DNA of 64,000 bases from Gilvimarinus chinensis DSM 19667 (GTDB lineage: Bacteria; Pseudomonadota; Gammaproteobacteria; Pseudomonadales; Cellvibrionaceae): NCBI RefSeq assembly GCF_000377745.1, contig NZ_KB898707.1, positions 118,382 through 182,381 of the forward strand, given 5' to 3'. This document shows positions 8,558 through 17,295 of the stretch, piece by piece. Position numbers and translations under genes: made by a program. The notes under the pieces are model-generated. The model did not search any database, was not told the origin of the DNA, and saw only the letters and a list, made by a program, of their open reading frames with translations. Position 1 is the first letter of the stretch. The number at the start of each line of letters is the position of its first letter.

Positions 8558-10009
8558 TTAATCGTAGTTAAAATAAACGGCGCGTTTTTGCAGGTAGTTT
8601 TCGATACCGTAAACGCCGTCTTCACCGCCGGTGCCGCTGCGCTTATGGCCCGAATGGTAACCCTGGATGTAACCGACAATTTGACGATTCACAAACACGG
8701 TGCCTACTTCCATATGGTTAATAGCGTGCATAACGGTGGGGATGTCTTTACTGAAAATGTACGCCGAGAGCCCTTCTTCTCGGGAGTTACTGATCTGCAA
8801 TGCCTCTTGGTAATCTTTGACGGAGATAATCGGCAGTACCGGGCCAAAAATTTCTTCAGCCGCCAATGGCATATCGGGGCTGACATTGCTCAGCACCGTA
8901 GGCTCAAACCAAAACCCTTTCTCAAAGGCCTTGCCCGCGGGGCGCTTTCCGCCGATTTCTACTTTCGCACCCATGGCGACACTGTCATTAACCATTGCTT
9001 CAACACGGTTAATACTCTCGCCTGTCACACTGGGGCCCATATTGACGTCTGTGGCCGGATCGCCGTAAGTGAGCTCTTTAACACGCTCGACCACGCGGCG
9101 GGTAAATTCTTCGGCAATACTCTCTTGCACCAGCACCAGTTCGGCACAGATACACACCTGTCCACAATTGGCGTAGCGCGAGATAACAGCGGCCTCGACG
9201 GCGCGATCTAAATCGGCATCTTCCAGAACTATAAAGGTGGCTTTGCCGCCCAGCTCCAACACTAAGCCAGATACATTATCGGCCGAAGATTTATAAATCG
9301 CCTGCCCGGCACGGGTACTGCCGGTGAGCGACACCAAACGGGTTATTGGGTTGGACACCAGATACGAGCTAACACCGATACCGGCCCCACTCACCAGGTT
9401 AATGACCCCGGGCGGAAATCCTACTTCATCCACCACTTTGCAAAACTCCGAGGCGGTAACCGGGGTGGCCTCATGGGCTTTAAGGACCATGGTATTGCCG
9501 GTTACCAGCGCCGGGCCGACTTTGCGCCCAATTAGTGCCAGGGGAAAGTTATAAGCGCACAGCCCGAGGGTGACGCCGTAGGGAACCTTTTGAATCCACA
9601 ATTGTTCGTTCGGGTTGTCTGACGGAAATATATTGCCTTCGATACGTCGCGCTGCCTCGGCGGCATAGGTAATATAGTTGAGGGTATCGTCAAACTCGCC
9701 GTAGGCCTCGGGCAAGGTTTTGCCCTGCTCGATCACCAAAAGCTTGGCAAAATGATCGCGTTTTTCTTTAAGCGCATCCACCAACTTAAACAAATATTGC
9801 GCCCGTTGAATAGGCGGCAAGGCTTGCCAGGCGGGCTGCGCTTCGCGCGCACTTTGCAGGGCTTTTTCGGCATCGGCATCGGTGCAGTCGGGTACGGTGG
9901 CCCACGGCTGCTCGTTAGCGGGGTTGACTACCTCAAACTTTGCACCATTGCTGGCGTCTGTCCATTGGCCGTGAATATAACAGGGGTAATGTGTCAGCGT
10001 TGTTGCCAT
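8558..10009 (-). CDS. NAD(P)-dependent aldehyde dehydrogenase (AldA-like), CoA-transferase operon
   Basis: About 483 residues from ATG 10009, preceded by GAGG; a longer frame to 10039 would start at TTG and has no SD. ALDH signatures: [23 protein letters not shown] (cofactor site), SLTGSTRAGQ, LELGGK (catalytic Glu) and NCGQVCICAE (catalytic Cys). It resembles E. coli lactaldehyde dehydrogenase AldA, and is a paralogue of the enzyme at 57570-59012. It should oxidise a sugar-derived aldehyde to an acid. Its place directly after an enoyl-CoA hydratase and two CoA-transferases suggests that the acid it makes is activated to a CoA thioester. It could alternatively be a second 3,6-anhydrogalactose dehydrogenase. 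Confidence 0.88.
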   Translation of the reverse strand: MATTLTHYPCYIHGQWTDASNGAKFEVVNPANEQPWATVPDCTDADAEKALQSAREAQPAWQALPPIQRAQYLFKLVDALKEKRDHFAKLLVIEQGKTLPEAYGEFDDTLNYITYAAEAARRIEGNIFPSDNPNEQLWIQKVPYGVTLGLCAYNFPLALIGRKVGPALVTGNTMVLKAHEATPVTASEFCKVVDEVGFPPGVINLVSGAGIGVSSYLVSNPITRLVSLTGSTRAGQAIYKSSADNVSGLVLELGGKATFIVLEDADLDRAVEAAVISRYANCGQVCICAELVLVQESIAEEFTRRVVERVKELTYGDPATDVNMGPSVTGESINRVEAMVNDSVAMGAKVEIGGKRPAGKAFEKGFWFEPTVLSNVSPDMPLAAEEIFGPVLPIISVKDYQEALQISNSREEGLSAYIFSKDIPTVMHAINHMEVGTVFVNRQIVGYIQGYHSGHKRSGTGGEDGVYGIENYLQKRAVYFNYD

Positions 10010-10039
10010 TATTATGTCCTCACATCGGTTAGGCGCCAA

Positions 10040-10810
10040 TTAGCGGCCGGTGAATATTGCGTCGCGTTTCTCAATAAAAGCATTAAACCCTTCGGCGGCA
10101 TCCTCGGTGTCGTACAAGGTATCGCACAGCTTTTTCTCGAGGGCCAGACCGTCTTCTAAGCTCATTTGCACGCCGCCGCGCACCGCGTGTTTGGTGGCCG
10201 CCAGCGCCAGCGCCGGGCCTTTGGCCACGCGCTGTGCGTACTCACGCGCTTGCGGTAGTAGCTCGTCGGCATCCATTAAGCGGCTCACCAAGCCAAACTC
10301 GAACGCTTCTTGAGTTGAGAAGCTATCGCCGGTGGCCAACAACTCTAATGCTTTGCTCATACCCACTAAGCGCGCCAAGCGCTGGCTGCCGCCATTGCCG
10401 GGAATAAGCCCCAGTTTGATTTCGGGCAGCCCCCACAGATAACCACCGTGAGCTGCAAAGCGTAAGTCGCAGGCCATTGCCAGCTCCAGCCCACCACCCA
10501 ATACGTGACCACCAATACAGGCGATAAACAATTTATCGCTGGCCTCCATTTGCGCGGTGTTGGCGCGCGCCCGGGCCACTAACTGATGGTTTTGCTCGGT
10601 GGTGTTTTTCGCAAATGCTTTAATGTCGGCGCCGGCGCAAAAAAACTTATCGCTGGCACTGGTTAGCAGCACCACGCTCGCCTCTTGCTCAGCGTCAATC
10701 GCGTCCAGCTTTTGCGCCAAGGTTTGCATAAACTCCAACGTGTAAGCATTGGCCGGAGGGCGGTTAAAGGTTAGCTCTAACACACGGCCATTTTTATTAA
10801 GCTCAATCAT
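10040..10810 (-). CDS. Enoyl-CoA hydratase/isomerase (crotonase) family protein
   Basis: 256 residues, the usual crotonase length. Oxyanion-hole segment FFCAGADIKAF (57-66), IGGHVLGGGLELAMACDLR with E109, and LPEIKLGLIPGNGGSQRL with E130. These correspond to the two catalytic glutamates of rat enoyl-CoA hydratase (E144 and E164), so a hydratase reaction is possible. It lies 10 bases after a CoA-transferase gene and 30 before the ALDH. In this setting a CoA thioester of a sugar-derived or short hydroxy acid is the probable substrate; the physiological one is unknown. Confidence 0.88.
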   Translation of the reverse strand: MIELNKNGRVLELTFNRPPANAYTLEFMQTLAQKLDAIDAEQEASVVLLTSASDKFFCAGADIKAFAKNTTEQNHQLVARARANTAQMEASDKLFIACIGGHVLGGGLELAMACDLRFAAHGGYLWGLPEIKLGLIPGNGGSQRLARLVGMSKALELLATGDSFSTQEAFEFGLVSRLMDADELLPQAREYAQRVAKGPALALAATKHAVRGGVQMSLEDGLALEKKLCDTLYDTEDAAEGFNAFIEKRDAIFTGR

Positions 10811-10820
10811 GGTCTATCCG

Positions 10821-11957
10821 TTATGGTTTGGCGCCGGTAAATTCAGCCCGCAGGGCGCTATTGTGTTGCCCAAGTGTCGGGCCGCCCTCCGACTGGGTCA
10901 GTAACTGATCGTCAAGGCGAATAGGACAGCGAGTGGTTAAGTAGCGCCCACCGGGAGACTCCACCTCTTGCACCATGTCCAGCACAGTAAAACCTTCGTG
11001 GGCCACGAGCTGCTGCCAGTTAAACACCTCGGCGCACCAAATATCGGCGGGCTCTAAGATACTCAACCAGTGGGCGGTACTCTGGTTTTGTAAGTGCTCG
11101 GCTAGAATCGTCTTAATGGCGTCGCGTTCGGCATACCAGCGCCCGGCATCGGTAAACGCCAGCAGCGGTTGGCAATTTAATAACTCGCCTAGAAACGGTA
11201 TCGAGCCCATGGCCAGCGCCAGGTAGCCGTCTTGGGTTTTATACAACCCATAGGGTGCACCGACTAACGCGTGAGCGGCATTCTCGCGGCCGCGATCGAC
11301 CGGCTCACCATCGTGGTAATAAAGCGTAAGCGGTTCAAACTGAAAATCCAGTGCCGCCTCTAACATACTCACTTGCACCAGAGCGCCTTCGCCGGCGTAG
11401 AGCGCAGCTAATACGCCTTGAACCAATTGAGCACCGGCGAGGTTATCGACAATAGCGAGCCCCATGGGCACCGGGCCTGAGTTTTCATCGCCGCTTAACC
11501 CGGCCAACCCCGACAGTGCTTGCAGCAGTAAGTCCTGTCCTGGGCGATCGCGCCAAGGGCCGTCATGACCATAGCCGGTAATCTCGCCGTAAATTGCATT
11601 CGGGTTGATGGCTTTGATATCGGCCACACCCAGACCCAGGCGCTCCATTACACCTGGGCGAAAATTGTGTAACACGATATCGGCGTGGGGCAGTATGGCT
11701 TTTACCTGGGCAAAATCGCCCGAGTCTTTTAGGTCAAGCGCCAGGCTTTCTTTGGCGCGGTTAATACCTTGGTAAAAACCCGACTGGCCTGCAATATTTA
11801 AGTGCGAAGCGTAAATATTACGGCAAAGGTCGCCCTTTACTTTGTGCTCAACTTTTATCACCCGTGCGCCCAAATCGCTCAAGCGCAAGCTGGCCGAGGG
11901 GCCCGACAAAAACTGGGTAAAATCCAGTACGGTAATATCCTGCAGGGGTTTAATCAC
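10821..11957 (-). CDS. Family III (CaiB/BaiF) CoA-transferase, second of the pair
   Basis: 378 residues starting at GTG 11957, which overlaps the TGA of the upstream gene by four bases (GTGA). N-terminal [26 protein letters not shown], then [25 protein letters not shown] and [14 protein letters not shown] are class III signatures. The expected catalytic Asp, which carries the acyl anhydride, is D171 in [11 protein letters not shown]. Reaction: transfer of CoA from a donor such as succinyl-CoA to a carboxylic acid. It is paralogous to the neighbouring transferase. The two may form a heterodimer, as known for BbsEF and SmtAB. Confidence 0.9.
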   Translation of the reverse strand: MIKPLQDITVLDFTQFLSGPSASLRLSDLGARVIKVEHKVKGDLCRNIYASHLNIAGQSGFYQGINRAKESLALDLKDSGDFAQVKAILPHADIVLHNFRPGVMERLGLGVADIKAINPNAIYGEITGYGHDGPWRDRPGQDLLLQALSGLAGLSGDENSGPVPMGLAIVDNLAGAQLVQGVLAALYAGEGALVQVSMLEAALDFQFEPLTLYYHDGEPVDRGRENAAHALVGAPYGLYKTQDGYLALAMGSIPFLGELLNCQPLLAFTDAGRWYAERDAIKTILAEHLQNQSTAHWLSILEPADIWCAEVFNWQQLVAHEGFTVLDMVQEVESPGGRYLTTRCPIRLDDQLLTQSEGGPTLGQHNSALRAEFTGAKP

Positions 11958-13096
11958 AATGCAAACTCCTGTTGTATCCGCTCATTATCGGCGCCCACTT
12001 TGGGCGCGGCTTTATCACTGTAAATGCGCTCGCCGTTGTAGCGAATGGGGCAACGCGTTGTTGTTAAGCTGGCACCATTGCGCTCTAAGGTCTGCTCCAT
12101 GCCCAATAATTGATAAGCCTCGTGTTGCGTTAGCGCTTCATAATCAAGGACTTCGGAACACCAATAGCTACCCTGCTCTAACATTTGCAACCATTCACCG
12201 CTGGTGCGGTTCTTTAAGTGCTTCTGTAGTGCGGATTTTATGTTATCGCGCTCAAAAAATTGCGCGTCAACGCCGTAAAATTCCTCTAGCCCTTGCAGGT
12301 CAATAGCCTTGCATAGTGTTTCAAGACTCCCCATAGATATCGCAATGTGGCCATTAGCCGTAGCGTAGATACCATAGGGTGCACCTACATAAGGGTGAGC
12401 GTTTGCAATTTGGCTGCGCTCGGGTAATTCATTATCGGAGTTTAAATAAGCGGTTAAACCTTCAAACTGAAAATCCAAAATAGATTCCAGTAAACTGACA
12501 TTGACTTTGGCCCCTACCCCAAAGCGCTTTTTGCGCACCAGCGCCGCCAGTAAGCCCTGGGCCAAATGAGTCCCACAGAGCATGTCGGCCACGGCGATAC
12601 CAAATGGCGTGGGCGGCTGATCACCATTACCGGTAACCCAAGTTAGGCCCGACACGGATTGCGCCAGTAAATCCTGGCCGGGTTTGTCTTTCCAGGGGCC
12701 GGTATCACCATAGCCACTCACCTCGCCATAAATCAGCGCAGGGTTTACGGCTTTTACCGATTCATAGTCCAGCCCTAAACGCTGCATAATACCGGGGCGA
12801 AAGTTATGGGTAATCACGTCCGCCTGAGCGATCAGCTTTTTTACCGTGGCGACATCGGCTGGGTCTTTAAGATTGGCCGCAAAGCTCTCTTTATTGCGAT
12901 TAATGGTATGAAACAACACACTGTCGCCATCGGCCCACAAATTTTTAGTGGCCAGCTGACGGCAAGCATCGCCCTTACCGGGGCGCTCGATTTTAATAAC
13001 TCGCGCCCCAAGATCAGCCAAGCGCAGGCCCGCATAGGGGCCTGCCAAGTACTGGCTGAATTCAAGCACGGTTAAACCGGCTAAAGGTAAACTCAT
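11954..13096 (-). CDS. Family III (CaiB/BaiF) CoA-transferase, first of the pair
   Basis: 380 residues. Same architecture as its neighbour: [65 protein letters not shown] and catalytic-Asp candidate D171 in [11 protein letters not shown]. The start ATGA overlaps the stop of the binding-protein-like gene upstream by four bases. Both copies keep the catalytic Asp, so neither looks like a dead partner. The acid substrate is unknown; the genetic setting (GH2, ALDH, agar genes) suggests a product of galactan breakdown. Confidence 0.9.
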   Translation of the reverse strand: MSLPLAGLTVLEFSQYLAGPYAGLRLADLGARVIKIERPGKGDACRQLATKNLWADGDSVLFHTINRNKESFAANLKDPADVATVKKLIAQADVITHNFRPGIMQRLGLDYESVKAVNPALIYGEVSGYGDTGPWKDKPGQDLLAQSVSGLTWVTGNGDQPPTPFGIAVADMLCGTHLAQGLLAALVRKKRFGVGAKVNVSLLESILDFQFEGLTAYLNSDNELPERSQIANAHPYVGAPYGIYATANGHIAISMGSLETLCKAIDLQGLEEFYGVDAQFFERDNIKSALQKHLKNRTSGEWLQMLEQGSYWCSEVLDYEALTQHEAYQLLGMEQTLERNGASLTTTRCPIRYNGERIYSDKAAPKVGADNERIQQEFAL

Positions 13097-14253
13097 GGAT
13101 TCTGGCTCTTTGACTGGACGTAAAGATCATTCAACTTCGTTAACAACTGCCTCTCGTCTCCACCGTTCATCAGGTACTCGCGAATCGGAGCGCCCGAGTT
13201 GTCCTGGAAGAACATATGACCGTGATAGCGCGGACGCAAGAAGGCGCGATCCAACGCCGGCAAGGTGTCTTTAAAATAATTGTCGGTGGTGCTATTGGGG
13301 TAGTCCGCAAGCCAGGCTTTGCGGTGACCGGGCTGACCGCCAAACTCCACAAACTGACCCGACTGCATGGTTTCATTGGCAACAAATTGAGCGTAGCGCG
13401 CAGCGATTTCTTTATTGGGCGAGCTGCCCGAAATAGCCAACCCTGTTCCCCCTAAAGTGGTGCGGCAGCGATCAGTACCGGGCAAGGTCACCATATCGCC
13501 AAACTTAAGCAAGCCTTTGGCATAGCCGGGCTTGGCATAATTAGAGTAGCCATAGGCGAAGGGACAGTAAGCGAAATTATCCGTACAAGTCATCGCCTCG
13601 TAGGTTTGAATGGGGTTCCAATCAAAGCAATTCCGGGGCAGTAATACCGATAGTTCGCGCAGCATTTGCAGCGCTTTCACACCCATTTCTTCGCTGACCA
13701 CCTCATCTTCACGCACGCAAGGGTCTTCGCCCATCGTCGAGCACAGCATGTAAAAGTTCATTAAGGTGTCTTGCGGAATTGACGGCACTAAGACTTTACC
13801 GCGCTTGGCCAGCGCCAATAGCTCATCCCAAGTGTCCGGTACTTTTTCCCCTAACTCGGCGAGCAGATCCATACGGGCCGAGGCAACAGGTGTGGCGGCA
13901 TCGATGGCCAGTGCCCACTGCTTACCGTCAAAGCTGTAGCTCTCATGAGAATGCCCCACACTGTTGGCCTTTTGATCGGCCATAAAATCAGCTGGCAGCC
14001 AATCATCCAGGGCCACAGTCACCCCGGTACGCGCGGCAAAGCCTGACCAGGGGTGATCAATCACCAATAAGTCGTAACGTTTAGCCAGCTGATCGATAGG
14101 TTCGTCGGCAAACGCCTGCAAAGAACGTTTATCCCAGCTGATCCGCACGCCCGGATTTAGCTCTTCAAAGCGCTGGGCGGTGGCCGTCATAGGCACAAAG
14201 CCACGCGTGTGATTCCAAGTAATACCTTTCAATTCCGTGATTGATGAACTCAT
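13093..14253 (-). CDS. Solute-binding-protein-fold protein without signal peptide, first gene of CoA-transferase operon
   Basis: 386 residues that read as a family 1 extracellular solute-binding protein: [92 protein letters not shown]. The N-terminus ([19 protein letters not shown]) is hydrophilic, with neither signal peptide nor lipobox, and no ABC permease or ATPase gene is nearby. The fold starts right after the ATG, so a missed upstream leader is unlikely. It overlaps the first CoA-transferase by ATGA. A cytoplasmic ligand carrier, sensor or enzyme subunit are all possible. Function unknown. Confidence 0.8.
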   Translation of the reverse strand: MSSSITELKGITWNHTRGFVPMTATAQRFEELNPGVRISWDKRSLQAFADEPIDQLAKRYDLLVIDHPWSGFAARTGVTVALDDWLPADFMADQKANSVGHSHESYSFDGKQWALAIDAATPVASARMDLLAELGEKVPDTWDELLALAKRGKVLVPSIPQDTLMNFYMLCSTMGEDPCVREDEVVSEEMGVKALQMLRELSVLLPRNCFDWNPIQTYEAMTCTDNFAYCPFAYGYSNYAKPGYAKGLLKFGDMVTLPGTDRCRTTLGGTGLAISGSSPNKEIAARYAQFVANETMQSGQFVEFGGQPGHRKAWLADYPNSTTDNYFKDTLPALDRAFLRPRYHGHMFFQDNSGAPIREYLMNGGDERQLLTKLNDLYVQSKSQNP

Positions 14254-14309
14254 AAAGACCCCAGAGGAACGTTTATATATAAATCTATAGTTCCACTATA
14301 AATCAACAT

Positions 14310-14327
14310 TCTATTGTCGACAATAGA
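14310..14327. promoter_or_regulatory. Perfect 18-base palindrome in the divergent IclR / CoA-transferase operon promoter
   Basis: TCTATTGTCGACAATAGA is identical to its reverse complement. It sits 57 bases upstream of the minus operon and 105 upstream of the IclR start, where an operator for both directions is expected. The core GTCGAC with TT/AA flanks also fits the FadR-type GntR pattern seen at 62013 and 63682. Either the adjacent IclR protein or the GntR at 47625 could bind it. Confidence 0.65.
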
Positions 14328-14432
14328 CTTTATGCATTATATTGGCACATCATTACGATTAGATCTGCAAATATGCACGATAGAAATGGCCGACCAGACC
14401 TACAAAGTGCCAAGAGACTTCAATGGAGAACT

Positions 14433-15212
14433 ATGAATACCGCTCAAATAGATAAGACTAAGAAGTATTCGGCACCCGCGTTAGATAAAGGTTTGGACAT
14501 TATCGAGTATTTATCCTCGGAGTCTGCCGCCCGCTCTCAGGCTGAGATCGCAGCGGGGCTCGATCGCAGCCCCAACGAGATATACCGAATTTTGGTTAAT
14601 TTACAGGCAAGAGGCTACCTAAACCGCGATGAGAACTCGGGCAAGTATCGCTTATCGCTTAAACTTTATTCCTTATCGCACACACACTCACCTATAGAGC
14701 AGCTAGTCAATGCAGCACGGCTTCCACTGCAAGAACTAGCCGAAAAAATCGGTCAGGCATGTCACCTAAGCGTCCCTTACAACGGGCAACTTATGGTCGT
14801 CTGTCAAGTCAAAAGCCCCGACCCAGTATCATTGTCTATCTCTGAAGGGACATTATTTCCGCTGTTTACTACCACATCAGGACGGGTTCTTTTAGCTAAC
14901 TTCGAACATGAAGAACAAGAGCGACTTCTACGATCCGACAGCCGCTTCAACGGTTTAAGCCCCACTGAGCAGGAACAAGCTCAGCAACAGCTTGTTCAAA
15001 TACGCGAAGAAGGTCATCACTGCGCCGCCAGTGAAATCACCAGCGGCGTTACCGATTGTGCAGCCTTTGTCGGCACGGCAGCCTCAGGGTTAATGGCCGC
15101 TGTCGCCGTGTCATCACTGACCACCACCCTGGGGCAACGCCACGATCAGAAAACCATTACCCAAGCGCTGATTAACACAGCTGAGCACATCAACCAGCGC
15201 ATGGGCTTATAA
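14433..15212 (+). CDS. IclR-family transcriptional regulator
   Basis: About 259 residues from ATG 14433, preceded by GGAGA; a longer frame from 14373 has no SD. N-terminal winged helix: SAPALDKGLDIIEYLSSES, QAEIAAGLDRSPNEIYRILVNLQARGYLNRD. The C-terminal IclR effector domain follows, with TTTSGRVLLANF and a tail near ISEGTLFPLF. IclR proteins bind small acids or sugars. It is divergent to the CoA-transferase operon, with a palindrome between them, and begins its own operon with the two genes downstream (2-base gap, then a 4-base overlap). It probably regulates both directions. Confidence 0.9.
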   Translation: MNTAQIDKTKKYSAPALDKGLDIIEYLSSESAARSQAEIAAGLDRSPNEIYRILVNLQARGYLNRDENSGKYRLSLKLYSLSHTHSPIEQLVNAARLPLQELAEKIGQACHLSVPYNGQLMVVCQVKSPDPVSLSISEGTLFPLFTTTSGRVLLANFEHEEQERLLRSDSRFNGLSPTEQEQAQQQLVQIREEGHHCAASEITSGVTDCAAFVGTAASGLMAAVAVSSLTTTLGQRHDQKTITQALINTAEHINQRMGL

Positions 15213-15214
15213 CG

Positions 15215-16414
15215 ATGAACAAGTTCCGCTACCTAGCGGCACTTACGGGAGCTATCGTCATGTCTGCCAGCACGGCCTTTGGCCAAACCTTTGACAGCGA
15301 CCTCAAGCTCATGGGCAAGCATTTCTCACCGTTGGTGTTAAAGCGCCAAGAGCAACGAATTGCGGTTATGGGAGAATTACAGGGTCGCGTTATGGTCACC
15401 AGCCTCTCGGGTGAGACGGGCCAAAGCATAGGCTGGATTAATCGCGATTATTTACGTGAAGGCAATCTAACACCCAATCGCCCTATGGGCGGCGCCGACC
15501 GTTTGAGCTTTGGGCCCGAAACCGGTAAATACTCACTGTTGTTTAAGCCAGGTGTTGAGCAAATCAGCGATAACATCAGCTATCCGCCGGCGATGACAAT
15601 ACAACCCTACCCATTGGTATCTCACAGCGATACCCAAGCGGTCTTTAAGCGCTCCTTTAGTTTAACCAACTACAGCAACACCAGGTTTGATATAGAGGTA
15701 ACCCGCACAATCGAGTTGCCTGACAAGCAACACATCAACGATTTGTTTCAGGTCGAGCTACCCAACAAAGTGCAATGGGTGAGCTTTAACGTTCGCTCGG
15801 AGCTTACCAATAGCGCTGATACTGCCTGGCAAAAAGCCACGGGACTGCTTAGCTTATGGCATTTAACGGCACTGGAGCCCGGCGACAACAACACCGTGGT
15901 TATGCCCCTAAAAGGCCGGCTGGATGAAATGGTGGAGTACTTCTCACCCAACCTGCCCAGCCACAGTAAAATTATCGGCCAGCACGGGTTTTATAACGCC
16001 GACGGCAAATATATGAACAAAATTGGCATCCCGCCGCAAAACACCCGGCCAGTTATGGGCGCCTGGGATGCAGACCGGGAGCTGCTCACCTTAGTGCACT
16101 TTAGCTTTACCCCCAAGCAAGGTGTGTACGTTAACTCGGTATGGACGCCCGAGCCCGATCCATATGGAGGGGATGTTATCAATGTATTCAACGATGGCGT
16201 AGTGGACGGCTTTGGGCCCTTTGGCCCTTTTTATGAGCTGGAATCGTCATCCCACACTCGTGAGCTCGCCCCCGGCGAATCGCTGCACCACACGCAAACC
16301 ACGGTACACTTGCAAGGCCCGCGGAAATCACTGGATACCATTGCCCGACAAGTACTTGGTGTTAGCCTGGACAACATCGAGCAAGTGTTTAATAAAACAG
16401 GAGCCACGCCATGA
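15215..16414 (+). CDS. Exported protein of unknown function (DUF6786-like)
   Basis: 399 residues with a signal peptide (about 1-23, ending STAFGQ). The remainder is beta-rich: GGADRLSFGPETGKYSLLFKPG, then FKRSFSLTNYSNTRFDIEVTRTIELPD, then RPVMGAWDADRELLTLVHFSF and HTRELAPGESLHHTQTTVHLQG. The pattern recalls the mutarotase-like secreted proteins labelled DUF6786 in Bacteroidota sugar loci; that match is from memory. It starts two bases after the IclR stop and overlaps the SDR gene by ATGA. A role in handling an extracellular or periplasmic sugar is plausible but unproven. Confidence 0.7.
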   Translation: MNKFRYLAALTGAIVMSASTAFGQTFDSDLKLMGKHFSPLVLKRQEQRIAVMGELQGRVMVTSLSGETGQSIGWINRDYLREGNLTPNRPMGGADRLSFGPETGKYSLLFKPGVEQISDNISYPPAMTIQPYPLVSHSDTQAVFKRSFSLTNYSNTRFDIEVTRTIELPDKQHINDLFQVELPNKVQWVSFNVRSELTNSADTAWQKATGLLSLWHLTALEPGDNNTVVMPLKGRLDEMVEYFSPNLPSHSKIIGQHGFYNADGKYMNKIGIPPQNTRPVMGAWDADRELLTLVHFSFTPKQGVYVNSVWTPEPDPYGGDVINVFNDGVVDGFGPFGPFYELESSSHTRELAPGESLHHTQTTVHLQGPRKSLDTIARQVLGVSLDNIEQVFNKTGATP

Positions 16415-17097
16415 GCCATGTCATTATTACAGGCGCCAGCCGCGGCATTGGGCTCGGTTTAACGCGTCAATATTTGCACACGAACCATAACGTCATTGCC
16501 AGCCACCGACCGGGCTCGATAAGTGACGAGCTTGCCTGTTTAAATAACGAGTACTCAACACTAACGCTGGTACCGCTCGACCTTGCCTGCGATCACTCTA
16601 TTAGCGAGTTTGCGGATACGCTTAATGGCAAAACCATTAGTCTTCTGATTAACAATGCTGGCACCACCAACCATGTGGAGTACGGAGGCTGGAGCCGGCG
16701 GGACTTTCTCAATAGCTACACCATCAATGCTGCTGGGCCTGCCTTGCTGATTCAGGCACTCAACGATCAACTCGCCACCGGCGCTAAAATAATACAACTA
16801 AGCTCGGGGCTGGCCTCGTTAGCAGAAAACATTAATCCCACCGGCCCGTTTGAAGAGTACGCCATGAGCAAAGCGGCGCTGAACATGCTCACCCGACGCT
16901 TGGCAGTAAAACTTTCTGAACGTGAGATTATAGTAGCCGCCATAAGCCCCGGTTGGGTACAGACCGACATGGGAGGAAATGAAGCTCCCACCAGTGTAGC
17001 TGAAGGGGCACAAGCAATTGCAAGCGGGATTGCTTTGCTAAAAGAAAAACACAACGGTGGCTTTTTCGATACTCAGTTAAATCCAATTTTATGGTAA
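16411..17097 (+). CDS. Short-chain dehydrogenase/reductase (SDR)
   Basis: 228 residues. Classical SDR features: TGASRGIG nucleotide-binding loop near residue 6, NNAG near 80, catalytic Ser in IIQLSSGLASL and YAMSKAALNM (YxxxK) near 150, then ISPGWVQTDMGG. It should be an NAD(P)-dependent oxidoreductase for an alcohol or ketone of a sugar derivative. It overlaps the exported protein gene by four bases (ATGA). No terminator is obvious in the 198 bases that follow. Confidence 0.9.
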   Translation: MSHVIITGASRGIGLGLTRQYLHTNHNVIASHRPGSISDELACLNNEYSTLTLVPLDLACDHSISEFADTLNGKTISLLINNAGTTNHVEYGGWSRRDFLNSYTINAAGPALLIQALNDQLATGAKIIQLSSGLASLAENINPTGPFEEYAMSKAALNMLTRRLAVKLSEREIIVAAISPGWVQTDMGGNEAPTSVAEGAQAIASGIALLKEKHNGGFFDTQLNPILW

Positions 17098-17295
17098 TAG
17101 AGTTACTCGCACCAACCCATGAGCGTCAACAGTTAATAATAATTACCCTTTAAGCCAAGCAAACCATCATGGTCATATTTCTAGCACTATAGGATAGCAG
17201 GGCGCTATTTATCAGAACGCATAAATACTATTGTCTCTCTAATAATAATGACAAAACTTCAAAATAAATGATTAACGTCAATAGCAGGTAAATCA

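Noticed and set aside
8588..9211. 207-codon open frame on the plus strand inside the ALDH gene
   Set aside because: Antisense to conserved ALDH motifs; its amino acids only mirror the codon use of the real gene.
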